From assembly GCF_000526335.1 (NCBI RefSeq), contig NZ_JAFW01000001.1:620001-684000 (forward strand): 64,000 nucleotides of DNA, in the 5' to 3' direction. Below the pieces are notes generated by a model. The model was not told the DNA's origin. It searched no databases and saw only the letters and a list, made by a program, of their open reading frames with translations. Made by a program: the position numbers and the translations under genes. The stretch comes from Arthrobacter sp. 31Y. Its GTDB lineage: Bacteria > Actinomycetota > Actinomycetes > Actinomycetales > Micrococcaceae. Position 1 is the stretch's first letter, and each line of letters opens with the position of its first letter. Below are positions 17,292 to 28,145 of the stretch, in pieces.

Positions 17292-17723
17292 CTAACGCCA
17301 GGTTCCGACGCCGATGACCGGCCCTGCCTCGAGCCAGGACGACAAACCAGCGTAGGCATCGAAGTTCATGGCCAGCATGAACTTCTTGCCTTCATACTGC
17401 AGTTCAACCACTACGACGCCAGGCTGAATCCGGACGAGCTCATCCTCCGTGGGCTGGCGGCGCCCCAGCAATTCAAGGGAACTGCGCGTGAACTTGTGCT
17501 TGGGAATGACGCTCAGGGACATCAGGCGGAACCACTCGAGCTCGTTGTCCTGATAACGACAAACCCCCATCTGCCAGCTGTTTCCAGCCATGCAAATGGA
17601 GGCGTCGACCGTGCCCAGGGCGCGCCGCAGATTGAAGCGGCGCACCCCGAAAAGGCACAGTGAAATGATCAGCAACGTAAACGCTGTTGCCAAGGCGATG
17701 AACGGAATAAGGGAATCGTCCAT
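17292..17723 (-). CDS. DUF2550 membrane protein
   Basis: About 143 residues: one N-terminal membrane helix (LIPFIALATAFTLLIISLCLF) and a soluble cytosolic domain with the family pattern CMAGNSWQMGVCRY and ELEWFRLMSLS. DUF2550 proteins follow atpC in many actinobacteria, mycobacteria included; their function is unknown. I use the ATG at 17723 (MDDSLIPF), 11 bases after the atpC stop; an upstream in-frame start at 17786 would run into atpC. Confidence 0.85.
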   Translation of the reverse strand: MDDSLIPFIALATAFTLLIISLCLFGVRRFNLRRALGTVDASICMAGNSWQMGVCRYQDNELEWFRLMSLSVIPKHKFTRSSLELLGRRQPTEDELVRIQPGVVVVELQYEGKKFMLAMNFDAYAGLSSWLEAGPVIGVGTWR

Positions 17724-17733
17724 CAAGGTCGTG

Positions 17734-18018
17734 CTATCGGATCCCCGCTGTAGCCGCTTCGCCCAATTTGGCGTTGTCAGCAACAATCACCACGCGGTCG
17801 TTGTCGACGGAGAAGAATCCGCCGTCAACAACCACTGCAATGCGATCACCGGAAACCGGCTGGATTGCCAGCTCGCCAGCGGCCATGATGGCCAGAAGGG
17901 GCGCGTGGCCCGGCAGGATTCCGATTTCACCATCGCTGGTGCGGGCCTTCACCATCTTGGCCGCACCGGACCACACGAAGTGGTCCGCTGCGACAATCTC
18001 AACCTCGAGCTCAGCCAT
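17734..18018 (-). CDS. atpC: ATP synthase epsilon subunit, short form
   Basis: The central-stalk epsilon subunit of F1, 94 residues. The complete N-terminal beta-sandwich is present (MAELEVEIVAADHFVWSG, GEIGILPGHAPLLA, VVDGGFFSVDNDRVVIVAD), but the protein ends in AKLGEAATAGIR. The C-terminal two-helix hairpin, which in other bacteria can inhibit ATP hydrolysis, is missing; typical lengths are 120-140. The downstream sequence in the same frame after the TAG does not resume a helical domain. It starts one base after the stop of atpD. Confidence 0.93.
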   Translation of the reverse strand: MAELEVEIVAADHFVWSGAAKMVKARTSDGEIGILPGHAPLLAIMAAGELAIQPVSGDRIAVVVDGGFFSVDNDRVVIVADNAKLGEAATAGIR

Positions 18019-18019
18019 A

Positions 18020-19555
<1,536 letters not shown>

Positions 19556-20446
19556 CTAGGACGCGAGGGCGTCTGCGCCGGCCACGATTTCGGAAAGCTC
19601 CTGCGTAATCTCGGCCTGGCGGGCCGTGTTGCGAAGGCGCGTGTACTTTTTGATCAAATCGGTAGCGTTGTCACCGGCCGACTTCATAGCGCGCTGGCGG
19701 GCTGCGAGCTCGGAAGCTGCGGCCTGCAGCATGGCTGCGAAGATGCGGGACTCGATGTAACGCGGAAGCAGTGCGTCGAGCACCTGCTCTGTTTCCGGTT
19801 CAAACTCGTACAACGGCAACAGCTCGGATTCCGAGGCTGCTTCCTCTTCGACGACCTCCAGCGGGAGCAAACGGATAACCGTGGGCTCCTGCGTCACCAT
19901 GGACTTGAAGCGGGTGTAAACAACGTGGATTTCGTCCACGCCGCCCTCTTCGAAGTCAGTGGAGAAGTCTTCAAGAAGTGCAGCTCCGACTTCCTGCGCG
20001 GTTTCGAATTCCGGTGCGTCCGTGCCACCGGTCCATACGCGGGCGTAGGACCGGTTGCGGAAATCGAAGTACGCCTGCGCCTTGCGGCCAACCAGGTACG
20101 CCTTGACTTCCTTGCCTTCTGCGTGAAGAAGCTCGGTGAGACCTTCAGCCTGCTTGAGCACGCTCGCGGAGTAGGATCCTGCAAGGCCGCGGTCCGATGT
20201 AATAACAAGGACTGCGGCGCGGCGGATCTGCTCCGGCTCGGTGGTCAGCGGGTGGTCGATTTCGCTCTGAGTTGCGACAGCAGAAACGGCGCGGGTAATC
20301 GCGTTCGCGTAAGGCAGTGAAGCTGCTACGCGGGCGCGGGCCTTACCGATGCGCGAGGTAGCGATCAGTTCCATCGCCTTGAAGATCTTGCGCATCGACG
20401 TCGTCGAGCTGATCTTCTGACGGTAGACCCGAATCTGGGCTCCCAT
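19556..20446 (-). CDS. atpG: ATP synthase gamma subunit
   Basis: Rotor shaft of F1, 296 residues. The N-terminal helix begins [15 protein letters not shown] and holds the family stretch [20 protein letters not shown]; the Rossmann-like middle has [16 protein letters not shown]; the C-terminal helix ends [20 protein letters not shown]. An insertion of about 15 residues in the middle ([15 protein letters not shown]) is typical of actinobacteria. It lies between atpA and atpD with 75-85 base gaps. Confidence 0.97.
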   Translation of the reverse strand: MGAQIRVYRQKISSTTSMRKIFKAMELIATSRIGKARARVAASLPYANAITRAVSAVATQSEIDHPLTTEPEQIRRAAVLVITSDRGLAGSYSASVLKQAEGLTELLHAEGKEVKAYLVGRKAQAYFDFRNRSYARVWTGGTDAPEFETAQEVGAALLEDFSTDFEEGGVDEIHVVYTRFKSMVTQEPTVIRLLPLEVVEEEAASESELLPLYEFEPETEQVLDALLPRYIESRIFAAMLQAAASELAARQRAMKSAGDNATDLIKKYTRLRNTARQAEITQELSEIVAGADALAS

Positions 20447-20522
20447 ACTTATCCTTTCCTAAGTTTCCGATGTGCTGCCCTGCCGGAGCCCTTGCGGACC
20501 CCGGCAGAGCAGGTGATCGGAA

Positions 20523-22160
20523 CTAGCGCTTCTGCTTGACGATCTTTTCCTGGTCGACGTCGCCGCCGGAGATCGCTGCGTGCTCCTCGTGGCCAGCGCC
20601 AACCAAGTGGTTGTCGCCCTCGCCGAAGAAGCCCTTCTTGAAGGAAACAATGGCTTCCTTCAAAGCTGCAGCGGTGTCGTCATCCAGGACGTTGGTCTGA
20701 GCCAGCGTGGTCAGGATGGAGGACTTGTGCGTGAGGTGCTCCAGGAACTCGGACTCGAAGCGGCTGATGTCCTCAACCGGAACGTCGTCCAGGTAACCGT
20801 TGGTGCCGGCCCAAATGGAAACAACCTGGTTCTCAACGGGGAACGGTGAGTACTGGCCCTGCTTCAGCAGTTCCATCAGGCGTGCACCACGAGTCAGCTG
20901 CTGACGTGATGCAGCATCCAGGTCAGAGGCGAACATGGCGAATGCCTGCATGTCGCGGTACTGAGCCAAGTCCAGCTTCAAGGTTCCGGAGACCTTCTTC
21001 ATGGACTTGACCTGTGCAGCGCCACCAACGCGGGACACAGACACACCAACGTCAACAGCGGGACGCTGGTTGGCGTTGAAGAGATCCGACTGGAGGAAGA
21101 TCTGACCATCCGTAATGGAGATCACGTTTGTGGGGATGTAAGCGGAGACGTCGTTTGCCTTGGTTTCGACGATCGGAAGACCGGTCATCGAACCAGCACC
21201 GAGCTCGTCGGAGAGCTTGGCACAACGCTCCAGCAGGCGGGAGTGCAAGTAGAAAACGTCACCCGGGTATGCTTCGCGTCCCGGCGGACGACGCAGCAGC
21301 AGGGAAACGGCGCGGTAGGCTTCGGCCTGCTTGGACAGGTCATCGAAGATCACCAGAACGTGCTTGCCGCCGTACATCCAGTGCTGGCCGATGGCCGAAC
21401 CTGCATACGGTGCCAAGTACTTGAAGCCGGCGGGGTCAGATGCCGGGGACGCCACGATGGTGGTGTACTCCAGCGCGCCGTGGTCCTCGAGGGTCTGGCG
21501 GACGGCTGCAATGGTGGAAGCCTTCTGGCCGACACCAACGTAGACGCAGCGAACCTGCTTGGTGACATCTCCGGAAGCCCAGTTGGCCTTCTGGTTGATG
21601 ATGGTGTCCACAGCGATGGCGGTCTTACCGGTCTGGCGGTCACCAATGATCAGCTGACGCTGGCCGCGGCCGATCGGGATCATGGCGTCGATAGCCTTGA
21701 GGCCGGTCTGCATCGGTTCGTGAACCGACTTGCGTTCGGTAACGCCCGGAGCCTGAAGTTCCAGTGCTCGGGTGGCTTCGGCCTTGATCTCGCCGAGGTC
21801 ATCGATGGGCTGGCCCAGGGGGTCGACGACGCGACCCAGGAAGGCGTCGCCAACCGGAACGGACAGGATCTCACCGGTACGGTGAACTTCCTGGCCTTCT
21901 TCAATACCGGTGAAGTCACCGAGGATAATGACACCGATCTCGCGGACGTCAAGGTTCTGGGCCAGGCCCAGCGTGCCATCTTCGAAGCGAAGCAGCTCGT
22001 TCGCCATGACCGAGGGAAGACCCTCAACACGGGCGATGCCGTCACTTGCGGTGGTCACACGACCAACCTCTACGCGCTCTGCGTTACCGGGTTCGTAGGA
22101 CGCCGCGAACTCGTTCAACGCATTACGGACGTCGTCGGCGTTGATGGTCAATTCGGCCAT
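20523..22160 (-). CDS. atpA: ATP synthase alpha subunit
   Basis: Non-catalytic nucleotide-binding F1 subunit, 545 residues. Walker [14 protein letters not shown], the Walker B region [13 protein letters not shown], and the alpha/beta signature [14 protein letters not shown] are present. The C-terminus has an extension of about 35 residues ([18 protein letters not shown]) compared with E. coli; mycobacterial alpha subunits also carry a C-terminal extension that suppresses ATP hydrolysis, so a similar role is possible. The start ATG at 22160 ([10 protein letters not shown]) has a GGGA site eight bases upstream. Confidence 0.98.
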   Translation of the reverse strand: MAELTINADDVRNALNEFAASYEPGNAERVEVGRVTTASDGIARVEGLPSVMANELLRFEDGTLGLAQNLDVREIGVIILGDFTGIEEGQEVHRTGEILSVPVGDAFLGRVVDPLGQPIDDLGEIKAEATRALELQAPGVTERKSVHEPMQTGLKAIDAMIPIGRGQRQLIIGDRQTGKTAIAVDTIINQKANWASGDVTKQVRCVYVGVGQKASTIAAVRQTLEDHGALEYTTIVASPASDPAGFKYLAPYAGSAIGQHWMYGGKHVLVIFDDLSKQAEAYRAVSLLLRRPPGREAYPGDVFYLHSRLLERCAKLSDELGAGSMTGLPIVETKANDVSAYIPTNVISITDGQIFLQSDLFNANQRPAVDVGVSVSRVGGAAQVKSMKKVSGTLKLDLAQYRDMQAFAMFASDLDAASRQQLTRGARLMELLKQGQYSPFPVENQVVSIWAGTNGYLDDVPVEDISRFESEFLEHLTHKSSILTTLAQTNVLDDDTAAALKEAIVSFKKGFFGEGDNHLVGAGHEEHAAISGGDVDQEKIVKQKR

Positions 22161-22245
22161 CTGCAGTCCCTGCTCTCCTGTTTTCGTGATCATCGTTGCT
22201 CACGATGACCGGGTTTTATATCAGTTAAGTTGTGCTTTGTCTTCG

Positions 22246-23073
22246 CTAGCCAGCGAGCTGGCGGCGGAGTTCGGTCAGGCGGGCGATAACCGAAGCGTCA
22301 AGCACTTCGTCACCTACCTGGACCCGGATTCCACCGATCAGTGCGGGGTCAACATTGACGTTGACCTTAAGTTCGCGGCCGTACAGGGCATCCAGCCCGG
22401 CCTGCAGACGACTGGCCTGCGTTTCCGTCAACGGACGGGTAACGCTGACAGTTGCAATCCAGCGCTGCTGACGCTTGGCTGCAAGCTTGGCGAATGAATC
22501 GACGAGCTTGCTCGGCTTGACACCGCGCGGCTGCGTAACTGCCTGGCTGATGAGAACTTTTGCTTCCTCGCTGCTGCCAGGAACAAGTTTCTCAGCCAGT
22601 GCAATCTTCGCCGCGGGAGATGCCTGCGGCTCAGACAGAGCACGTTGTACTTCGTGGCTGGAGGCGACGGTCTGGTTGAAAGCAAACAGATCGTTTTCCA
22701 GCTCTTCCAGCCCCGTGATACCGGAGGCAGAAACGGCCGACTTGTTTTCAGCTACGGCAATGACAACCGTGGCGGCAAGCGTCTCGAGTGCATCGCCGAT
22801 ATCGCGTGCCGATGCCCAGCGCGAGCTGGCCAATCCGCCTGCAATTTCAGCAGCATCAGCGGAGACTTTTCCGCCAACCAGCTGCTTGACCAGCGCCGAC
22901 TTCTCGTCACCGGAACGGGACGGGTCAGTCAGGGCGCGGCGCAAGCCAGCCGAGCTGTCCACCGTTCCCAGGATTCCGAAGAGGTCCTTAGCCAACTGCA
23001 GCGAGGCGAAGGGAAGCTTGGCTTCCAACTGCGCCAGCGCTGTGGTCAGCGATTCGCTCGATATTCCTGCCAT
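22246..23073 (-). CDS. atpH: ATP synthase delta subunit, long actinobacterial form
   Basis: Peripheral stalk cap of F1, 275 residues against about 180 in E. coli. The extra length lies in the N-terminal half, as in Streptomyces; in mycobacteria this part is fused to a b-type subunit. The C-terminal domain shows the conserved ending ALIGGIRVQVGDEVLDASV. The ATG shares one base with the atpF stop (TAATG), so the two are coupled. Confidence 0.95.
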   Translation of the reverse strand: MAGISSESLTTALAQLEAKLPFASLQLAKDLFGILGTVDSSAGLRRALTDPSRSGDEKSALVKQLVGGKVSADAAEIAGGLASSRWASARDIGDALETLAATVVIAVAENKSAVSASGITGLEELENDLFAFNQTVASSHEVQRALSEPQASPAAKIALAEKLVPGSSEEAKVLISQAVTQPRGVKPSKLVDSFAKLAAKRQQRWIATVSVTRPLTETQASRLQAGLDALYGRELKVNVNVDPALIGGIRVQVGDEVLDASVIARLTELRRQLAG

Positions 23074-23630
23074 TACTTAGCTGCACCTGCGCTCTGGGTC
23101 TCCAGATCTGCCAGGAAACGGTCCACTACGCGTGCGGCGCGCTGGTCGTCGGTGAGTGCTTCCCCGACGATACGGCCTGCCAGCGTGGTAGCCAAAGTGC
23201 CAACCTCGGAACGAAGCGAGACAACAGCTGCCTGGCGCTCCGATTCGATGGCAGCGTGTGCCTGCTCGGTGATGCGTGCAGACTCTGCTGCAGCCTTAGC
23301 CTTCAGGTCCGCGAGGATCTGAGCGCCTTCGGCGCGTGCTTCTTCGCGGATGCGGTTGGCTTCGGCACGGGCATCGGTGAGCTGCTGCTTGTACTCTTCA
23401 AGAGCTGCAGAAGCTTCTGCCTGGGCCGCTTCGGCCTTTGCAATGCCACCTTCAATTGCTTCGGCGCGCTCTGCGAACGTCTTCTCGAACATCGGGACAA
23501 CAAACTTGACCACGATGTACATGAGGACCGCAAAGCCAACGAGGACTACGCCCATTTCCCAGACGTTGGGAACGAGCGGGTTGCTCTTCGCTTCGCCTTC
23601 AGTGGCGGCTGAGATGATCAGCTGATTCAT
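23073..23630 (-). CDS. atpF: ATP synthase b subunit
   Basis: Peripheral stalk subunit of Fo, 185 residues. One membrane helix near residues 25-45 (WEMGVVLVGFAVLMYIVVKFVVP) is followed by a long Ala/Glu/Arg-rich coiled coil typical of b subunits. The N-terminus begins MNQLIISAATEGEAKS. Stop and atpH start overlap. Confidence 0.96.
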   Translation of the reverse strand: MNQLIISAATEGEAKSNPLVPNVWEMGVVLVGFAVLMYIVVKFVVPMFEKTFAERAEAIEGGIAKAEAAQAEASAALEEYKQQLTDARAEANRIREEARAEGAQILADLKAKAAAESARITEQAHAAIESERQAAVVSLRSEVGTLATTLAGRIVGEALTDDQRAARVVDRFLADLETQSAGAAK

Positions 23631-23681
23631 ATTTCACCCGTCCTATCTACTCGTGCGTCGAATTCGCTTGGGTTCTTATTA

Positions 23682-23900
23682 TTAGGAAAGAACGAAAGCG
23701 AAGACGAGGCCGAGGATGGCAAGAGCTTCAGTCAGTGCCAGACCAAGGAACGCGATCGGCTGCAGCACTCGCTGAGCTTCCGGCTGACGTGCAACACCGT
23801 TGATGTACGCGGCGAACACGAGACCCACACCGATACCACCGCCGATGGCCGAGAGACCGTAGCCGATGAGGTTGAGGGAGCCGTTGATGGTGCCTTCCAT
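23682..23900 (-). CDS. atpE: ATP synthase c subunit
   Basis: Proton-carrying ring subunit, 72 residues, two membrane helices joined by the polar loop ARQPEAQ. The glycine-rich first helix has [13 protein letters not shown]. The ion-binding carboxylate is Glu58 in [15 protein letters not shown]. There is no extra cation ligand of the sodium-type c subunit, so proton coupling is expected. Ribosome site GAAAGGAAG precedes the ATG. Confidence 0.97.
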   Translation of the reverse strand: MEGTINGSLNLIGYGLSAIGGGIGVGLVFAAYINGVARQPEAQRVLQPIAFLGLALTEALAILGLVFAFVLS

Positions 23901-23980
23901 TTTTTCTTCCTTTCAAGATGCCGCCCGTGCGGCAGGTTGTTTGGGTTGCTTCATCCCCGCGAGGGGAAGTTTTTGGGAGC

Positions 23981-24781
23981 CTAGTGGCTGTCGGCGTGCA
24001 GGGCGCCTTCGATGTAAATCGCGGTCAACAGTGTGAACACGTAAGCCTGCAGGGCCATGATCAATGCTTCGAGCATGTACATGGCCACGGCGCCTACCAG
24101 GACCAGTACCGACGCGCCCTTGAGCAGGACGTTCTCCTGCATGACAAGGAACTCGATGCCGGAACCGGCGAGCATGACGATCAGGTGGCCGGCCAGCATG
24201 GTCGCAAACAGACGGAGGCTGTGCGTGACCGGGCGGACCAGGAAGTTGGAGATGATTTCGATCGGTACCACGATGGGCAGGATGTACCACGGGACGCCGG
24301 AAGGAACGGTGGCGAGCTTGAAGTACTTCAGGCCGTTCTTTTTGATGCCGATAACGATCCAGGTGAAGTACACGATGCCGGCCATGACGTAGGCTCCGCC
24401 TACGTGCGAGAAGCTCGGAAGCTGGATCACCGGGATGGCGCCGTAGATGTTGTTCACCAGAATGAAGAAGAACAAGCTGAACAGCAGCGGCACGTACTTG
24501 ATGAAGTCCTTGCCGCCGATGATGTCCTTGGCGATGCTGTTGCGGACGAAGCCGTAGGCCATCTCGCCTGCGAACTGCAGCTTGCCGGGAACCAGCTGCT
24601 GCTTACGTGCAGCGAGGATGAAGAATGTAGCGATAATGACGACCGAAAGGATCACCAGCAACATCTGCTTGGAGAAGCCATCGTGCGCACCCCAAGGCAG
24701 GATTGCCGGCAGGTGCATTTCGTCGATTCCGGGTGGGGTGAATGACCCCGAATCCTGGGCGGGGAGCGCAAGCGCGATCAA
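23981..24781 (-). CDS. atpB: ATP synthase a subunit
   Basis: Stator channel subunit of Fo, 266 residues with about five or six membrane helices. The essential Arg lies in FLVRPVTHSLRLFATMLAGHL, and the last helix has ALIMALQAYVFTLLTAIYI. The start is a TTG at 24781; it follows a good GAGAGGAAA ribosome site seven bases away and gives MIALALPAQDSG, so a non-ATG start is well supported. Confidence 0.96.
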   Translation of the reverse strand: MIALALPAQDSGSFTPPGIDEMHLPAILPWGAHDGFSKQMLLVILSVVIIATFFILAARKQQLVPGKLQFAGEMAYGFVRNSIAKDIIGGKDFIKYVPLLFSLFFFILVNNIYGAIPVIQLPSFSHVGGAYVMAGIVYFTWIVIGIKKNGLKYFKLATVPSGVPWYILPIVVPIEIISNFLVRPVTHSLRLFATMLAGHLIVMLAGSGIEFLVMQENVLLKGASVLVLVGAVAMYMLEALIMALQAYVFTLLTAIYIEGALHADSH

Positions 24782-24862
24782 CGCGTTTCCTCTCTGCTGT
24801 GTCCATCATTGGGCATTGGTTGGAATCCGGATGCGTTGGACGCATCTGCATTCCTTGTGAAA

Positions 24863-25198
24863 TTATTTGGCATTACTGTCCCCGTCCGTGGACGGACCGC
24901 TGTCTGCTTTGCTCTCGCCAGAAGAGGAGCTTTGCCTGGTGAGGCCGTGCATATGGGAAAGATAGAACCCTCCTGCGGCTCCCAGCAGAGCGCCAAGGAG
25001 CACAATCCAGCGGGTCCCCCACAGATTATCCAGACCCCAGCCTATCAAACTCCAGACAATGATCCCGCCAATGATGTAGCTGAAGACGGCAATGCCGGCG
25101 TTGTATCCGCCGTCGTTGCCGGCTTCTGCAGATTCACCGCGGTTGACAGCTTGCTGAGCATCGACGGCCGGGCGTGAGTAACGCTTACGCGGAGACAT
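24863..25198 (-). CDS. AtpI/AtpZ-like small membrane protein
   Basis: About 111 residues, with a basic N-terminus (MSPRKRYSRP), two membrane helices (AGIAVFSYIIGGIIVWSLIG and WIVLLGALLGAAGGFYLSH) and a Ser/Asp-rich tail. This is the layout of the AtpZ/AtpI proteins that precede the a subunit in many ATP synthase operons and help in c-ring assembly or magnesium supply. The ATG at 25198 has an AAGGTGG site and lies inside the end of the preceding atpI gene (14-base overlap). Confidence 0.75.
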   Translation of the reverse strand: MSPRKRYSRPAVDAQQAVNRGESAEAGNDGGYNAGIAVFSYIIGGIIVWSLIGWGLDNLWGTRWIVLLGALLGAAGGFYLSHMHGLTRQSSSSGESKADSGPSTDGDSNAK

Positions 25199-25676
25199 CC
25201 GGGCCACCTTTTTGCTCATCAGGATCGTTGTAGATCTGCAGGCGGGCCTTGCTGAAGGCGTAGATTTCGGCGGCTTGCCAGAAGACAACCGTGACCACGG
25301 CGCCAATGAGGAACCACCGGCCGTGGAGCCATTCCGGAGCGCCGAGCACAAAAAGCACAACGGCAAATCCGACCACCTTGATGAAATATGTTGCAACAAA
25401 GATGCCGACTGCGCCGGAGGGGTTGTTACGGCCAACGAAGTGACCGATCAGAAGGCTGATCCCAAAGAAGAGCATGACCAGCACGGCACCGAACGCTGCT
25501 GAAAGCGCGCCCTGCCCGCCGTTCATGAAGGCCGCAATCAAGCAAGTGATGGCAGTGGCTGCCACTGCTGATGCGGCGCTGATAAGAAGCAACCGAAGCC
25601 ACAACGAGGACGGTTTACCAACGGATCCAACACCACGTTTACCGGACGGGCGTCCGGTTTCGGCGTTGGATGTCAT
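25185..25676 (-). CDS. atpI: ATP synthase protein I (AtpI)
   Basis: A 163-residue protein with four membrane helices (LWLRLLLISAASAVAATAITCLI onwards) and short charged ends. It heads the ATP synthase operon, as Rv1303 does in mycobacteria. AtpI proteins assist assembly of the c ring. The downstream small membrane gene overlaps its end by 14 bases. Confidence 0.8.
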   Translation of the reverse strand: MTSNAETGRPSGKRGVGSVGKPSSLWLRLLLISAASAVAATAITCLIAAFMNGGQGALSAAFGAVLVMLFFGISLLIGHFVGRNNPSGAVGIFVATYFIKVVGFAVVLFVLGAPEWLHGRWFLIGAVVTVVFWQAAEIYAFSKARLQIYNDPDEQKGGPDVSA

Positions 25677-25795
25677 GGGGATACCAATCCTCGTGGCACA
25701 GGTGCCATATTCTCAAAGTGGGGTTACGGGCGAGTGACTGTCCGCAGAAAGAATTCTACATGAGATAGAACTGTGACCATAACCGGCCGTCACAA

Positions 25796-26908
25796 CTACT
25801 CCCCCGGCCGCGTCGAGTTCCTGGTGAAGTAAGGCCACGCCGTTACGGCAGCCATGACTAGCGCTGCCGCTATGAGGACAATGAGCACCACTTGCCAGGG
25901 GAACACCGCAAAGGCAACGCCGCCAAAGGCGAGAATGCACGTCCAAACATAAAGCATGACGACGGCGCTGCGGTGCGAGTATCCAAGGTCCACCAACTTG
26001 TGGTGGAGGTGCCCGCGGTCAGCGGACCAGGGCGACTGGCCCCTGGCTGTTCTTCGCACAACGGCCATCCCCAAATCAAGCAGGGGAAGAGACAACACGG
26101 CGAAGGGCAGCAGGATGGGGACGATGGTGGGAATACCGTTGGCGCGGTCGTAGAGGCCGGAGCCGATCTGCCCCGTGGCCACCACACCGGCCGAAGCCAT
26201 GAGCAACCCAATAAGCATGGCCCCTGAGTCGCCCATGAAGATCTTGGCCGGGAACCAGTTATGCGGCAGGAACCCGATGCAGCTTCCCACGAGGATGGCC
26301 ATCAGCAGTGTTGCAAGGTCTGAGTTGTCGGTGGATGGGTTGTTCCGGTGAACCCAGTACGCCGTGAGGAAGAAGGCTCCGCCACCAATGATGGCGACTC
26401 CGGCCGCCAACCCGTCCAGTCCATCAATGAAGTTGACGGCATTCATGGTGGTGACAATGAGCCCGGCGGTCAGAACAATCTGGATGACTTCGGATTCAAG
26501 GAAAATTGGTTCCGGGATGAAGGGCACAACAGACATCCGCACACCCCAGATGGCCACTATGAACGCTGCTGCGGCCTGGCCCAGAAGCTTGATCCACCAG
26601 CGAATATCGAGGATGTCGTCCGCGACCCCCACAGCGACGATCACCACGGCACCGGCGAGAATCCCCCAGGGGGCATCGTTGTGCCTGAAGATGTCCTTGA
26701 CGAAGAAGGAATTGCTCGCCACCACCAACGCGGCGAAGAAGCCCACAAAGATGCCCAGTCCGCCAAGTTTGGAGATCAGGGCCGAGTGCATGTCACGGCT
26801 GCGGATGGGTTGGTACAACCGCAGCTTGTTTCCCACCACGCGGGCGCCCCACGTCCCGGCGTACGCCACAACGGCGGCAGTGAGGGCCATCAGCATGTAC
26901 ATGATCAT
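25796..26908 (-). CDS. Undecaprenyl/decaprenyl-phosphate N-acetylglucosaminyl-1-phosphate transferase (WecA/Rfe-like)
   Basis: Integral membrane glycosyltransferase of the MraY/WecA family, about 370 residues with about eleven helices. Catalytic landmarks: SKLGGLGIF near residue 45, NAVNFIDGLDGLAAG near 155 (metal-binding Asp), FMGDSGAMLIG near 225 and HLHHKLVDLGYSHR near 280. It starts a lipid-linked glycan (linkage unit for arabinogalactan- or teichoic-like polymers). I use an ATG at 26908 (MIMYMLMAL); a GTG at 26935 or the ATG at 26902 are alternatives. It corresponds in position to mycobacterial rfe, just before the atp operon. Confidence 0.88.
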   Translation of the reverse strand: MIMYMLMALTAAVVAYAGTWGARVVGNKLRLYQPIRSRDMHSALISKLGGLGIFVGFFAALVVASNSFFVKDIFRHNDAPWGILAGAVVIVAVGVADDILDIRWWIKLLGQAAAAFIVAIWGVRMSVVPFIPEPIFLESEVIQIVLTAGLIVTTMNAVNFIDGLDGLAAGVAIIGGGAFFLTAYWVHRNNPSTDNSDLATLLMAILVGSCIGFLPHNWFPAKIFMGDSGAMLIGLLMASAGVVATGQIGSGLYDRANGIPTIVPILLPFAVLSLPLLDLGMAVVRRTARGQSPWSADRGHLHHKLVDLGYSHRSAVVMLYVWTCILAFGGVAFAVFPWQVVLIVLIAAALVMAAVTAWPYFTRNSTRPGE

Positions 26909-27188
26909 GAGGCGGCCCCGGAGAGCAGCCTGCACACCAAACGGTTGGATTGAACCACCGAATGCAACCGGCGGGATCGAATGCCGTCGGGTTGTGGGCA
27001 GCTCAAGGTGTGGAAATCTGTCTTTGGATAAATGGAACTACTCCGTCGCCATGCCTGCACCGGCTGTGCCGAATGTTGCGGGATTTCTGTGGACTCTAGT
27101 CACGATACTAATGCCAATGGCCGTGACCAGCCTGTGACGCAGCCGCCAAGCCCCAGCGTGTTTGGCTGGGATTCAAGCAGCGTAACTG

Positions 27189-28145
27189 CTACCTGGCAGA
27201 CTCCTGGACGTTACGCAGCGCGTAGATCCCGTTCAGTACCTGAGCGTTGGATCGCGGGGCTTTCAGGCTGTGGCGCAGACCCTTGAGAAGCCCGGCCAAC
27301 AGCACTTTGCGATTCGGCGAGGCGGCGATCGTGCGGGTCCAGTTGCGCAGTGAAGCGCCTGTAAACAAGATCTTTTCCCACGGCGCCAGAGCGTTCGAGC
27401 GGGTGTAAACCCAGACCTTGTTTCGCACTTCGTAGTAGAAGCGCGGGCCCGGATCCGCTCCGGCGTCACCAAAGACCTTCGTGTGGTGATTGGCTACCGA
27501 CGCATTGGTAGTCAGGGCGGTCCCCCGACGGGAAATCCTGGCGGTGTACTCCAAATCGTCGTTCCAGATGAAGTAGTCCGCAATGGGCAGGCCGTGTTTC
27601 CTGATTTCCTCGGCTCGAATCAGCACCGACACGAACGAAGCACTCCGGATTTGAGTGGCACCCAGCCGGGCAGCAGCGCTGCGCTCGTTCTCACTGGCTC
27701 CCATCCGCGGCCGCATACGGTTCATCGGGTGGTCGCGGCCATCGGTCCACACCACACGGCTTGCGATGAACGCCGGGGCGGCCCCGGTTTCGTTGGAGTA
27801 GGACTCGGAGGCATCCAACGCTTCGCGCAGGGCATTTGGCTGCGGTTCCGTGTCATCGTCCATGATCCACACGTGGTCCGCTTTGTGGTCGAGTACGGCC
27901 CGTTCCATGCCGACGACGAAACCACCCGCACCGCCCACGTTGGTATTCAACGTGACCACATCAGTGGTCATCGGACTTTGATACTGCTGGAGGAATTCCG
28001 CGGTTCCATCGGTGGAGGCGTTATCCACGATGACGACGGCGTCAGGTACCTGAGTACCCGCTGCAATGCCGTCCAGAGTGGTCTGGAGAAGTTCACGCCG
28101 GTTATATGTCACTACGACAGCGACCACGACAGGGTGGGAGGTCAT
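27189..28145 (-). CDS. Family 2 glycosyltransferase (galactofuranosyltransferase/rhamnosyltransferase-like)
   Basis: A 318-residue GT-A enzyme. The N-terminus has VAVVVTYNRRELL and VIVDNASTDGT; the metal-binding DXD is in VWIMDDDTEPQ near residue 97; a later YFIWNDDLEYTARI near 190 matches the acceptor-side motif of GlfT1/rhamnosyltransferase-like enzymes. The start ATG directly abuts the TAA of the upstream WecG-like gene. The pair probably extends a lipid-linked cell-wall glycan begun by the WecA-like enzyme downstream. Confidence 0.87.
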   Translation of the reverse strand: MTSHPVVVAVVVTYNRRELLQTTLDGIAAGTQVPDAVVIVDNASTDGTAEFLQQYQSPMTTDVVTLNTNVGGAGGFVVGMERAVLDHKADHVWIMDDDTEPQPNALREALDASESYSNETGAAPAFIASRVVWTDGRDHPMNRMRPRMGASENERSAAARLGATQIRSASFVSVLIRAEEIRKHGLPIADYFIWNDDLEYTARISRRGTALTTNASVANHHTKVFGDAGADPGPRFYYEVRNKVWVYTRSNALAPWEKILFTGASLRNWTRTIAASPNRKVLLAGLLKGLRHSLKAPRSNAQVLNGIYALRNVQESAR

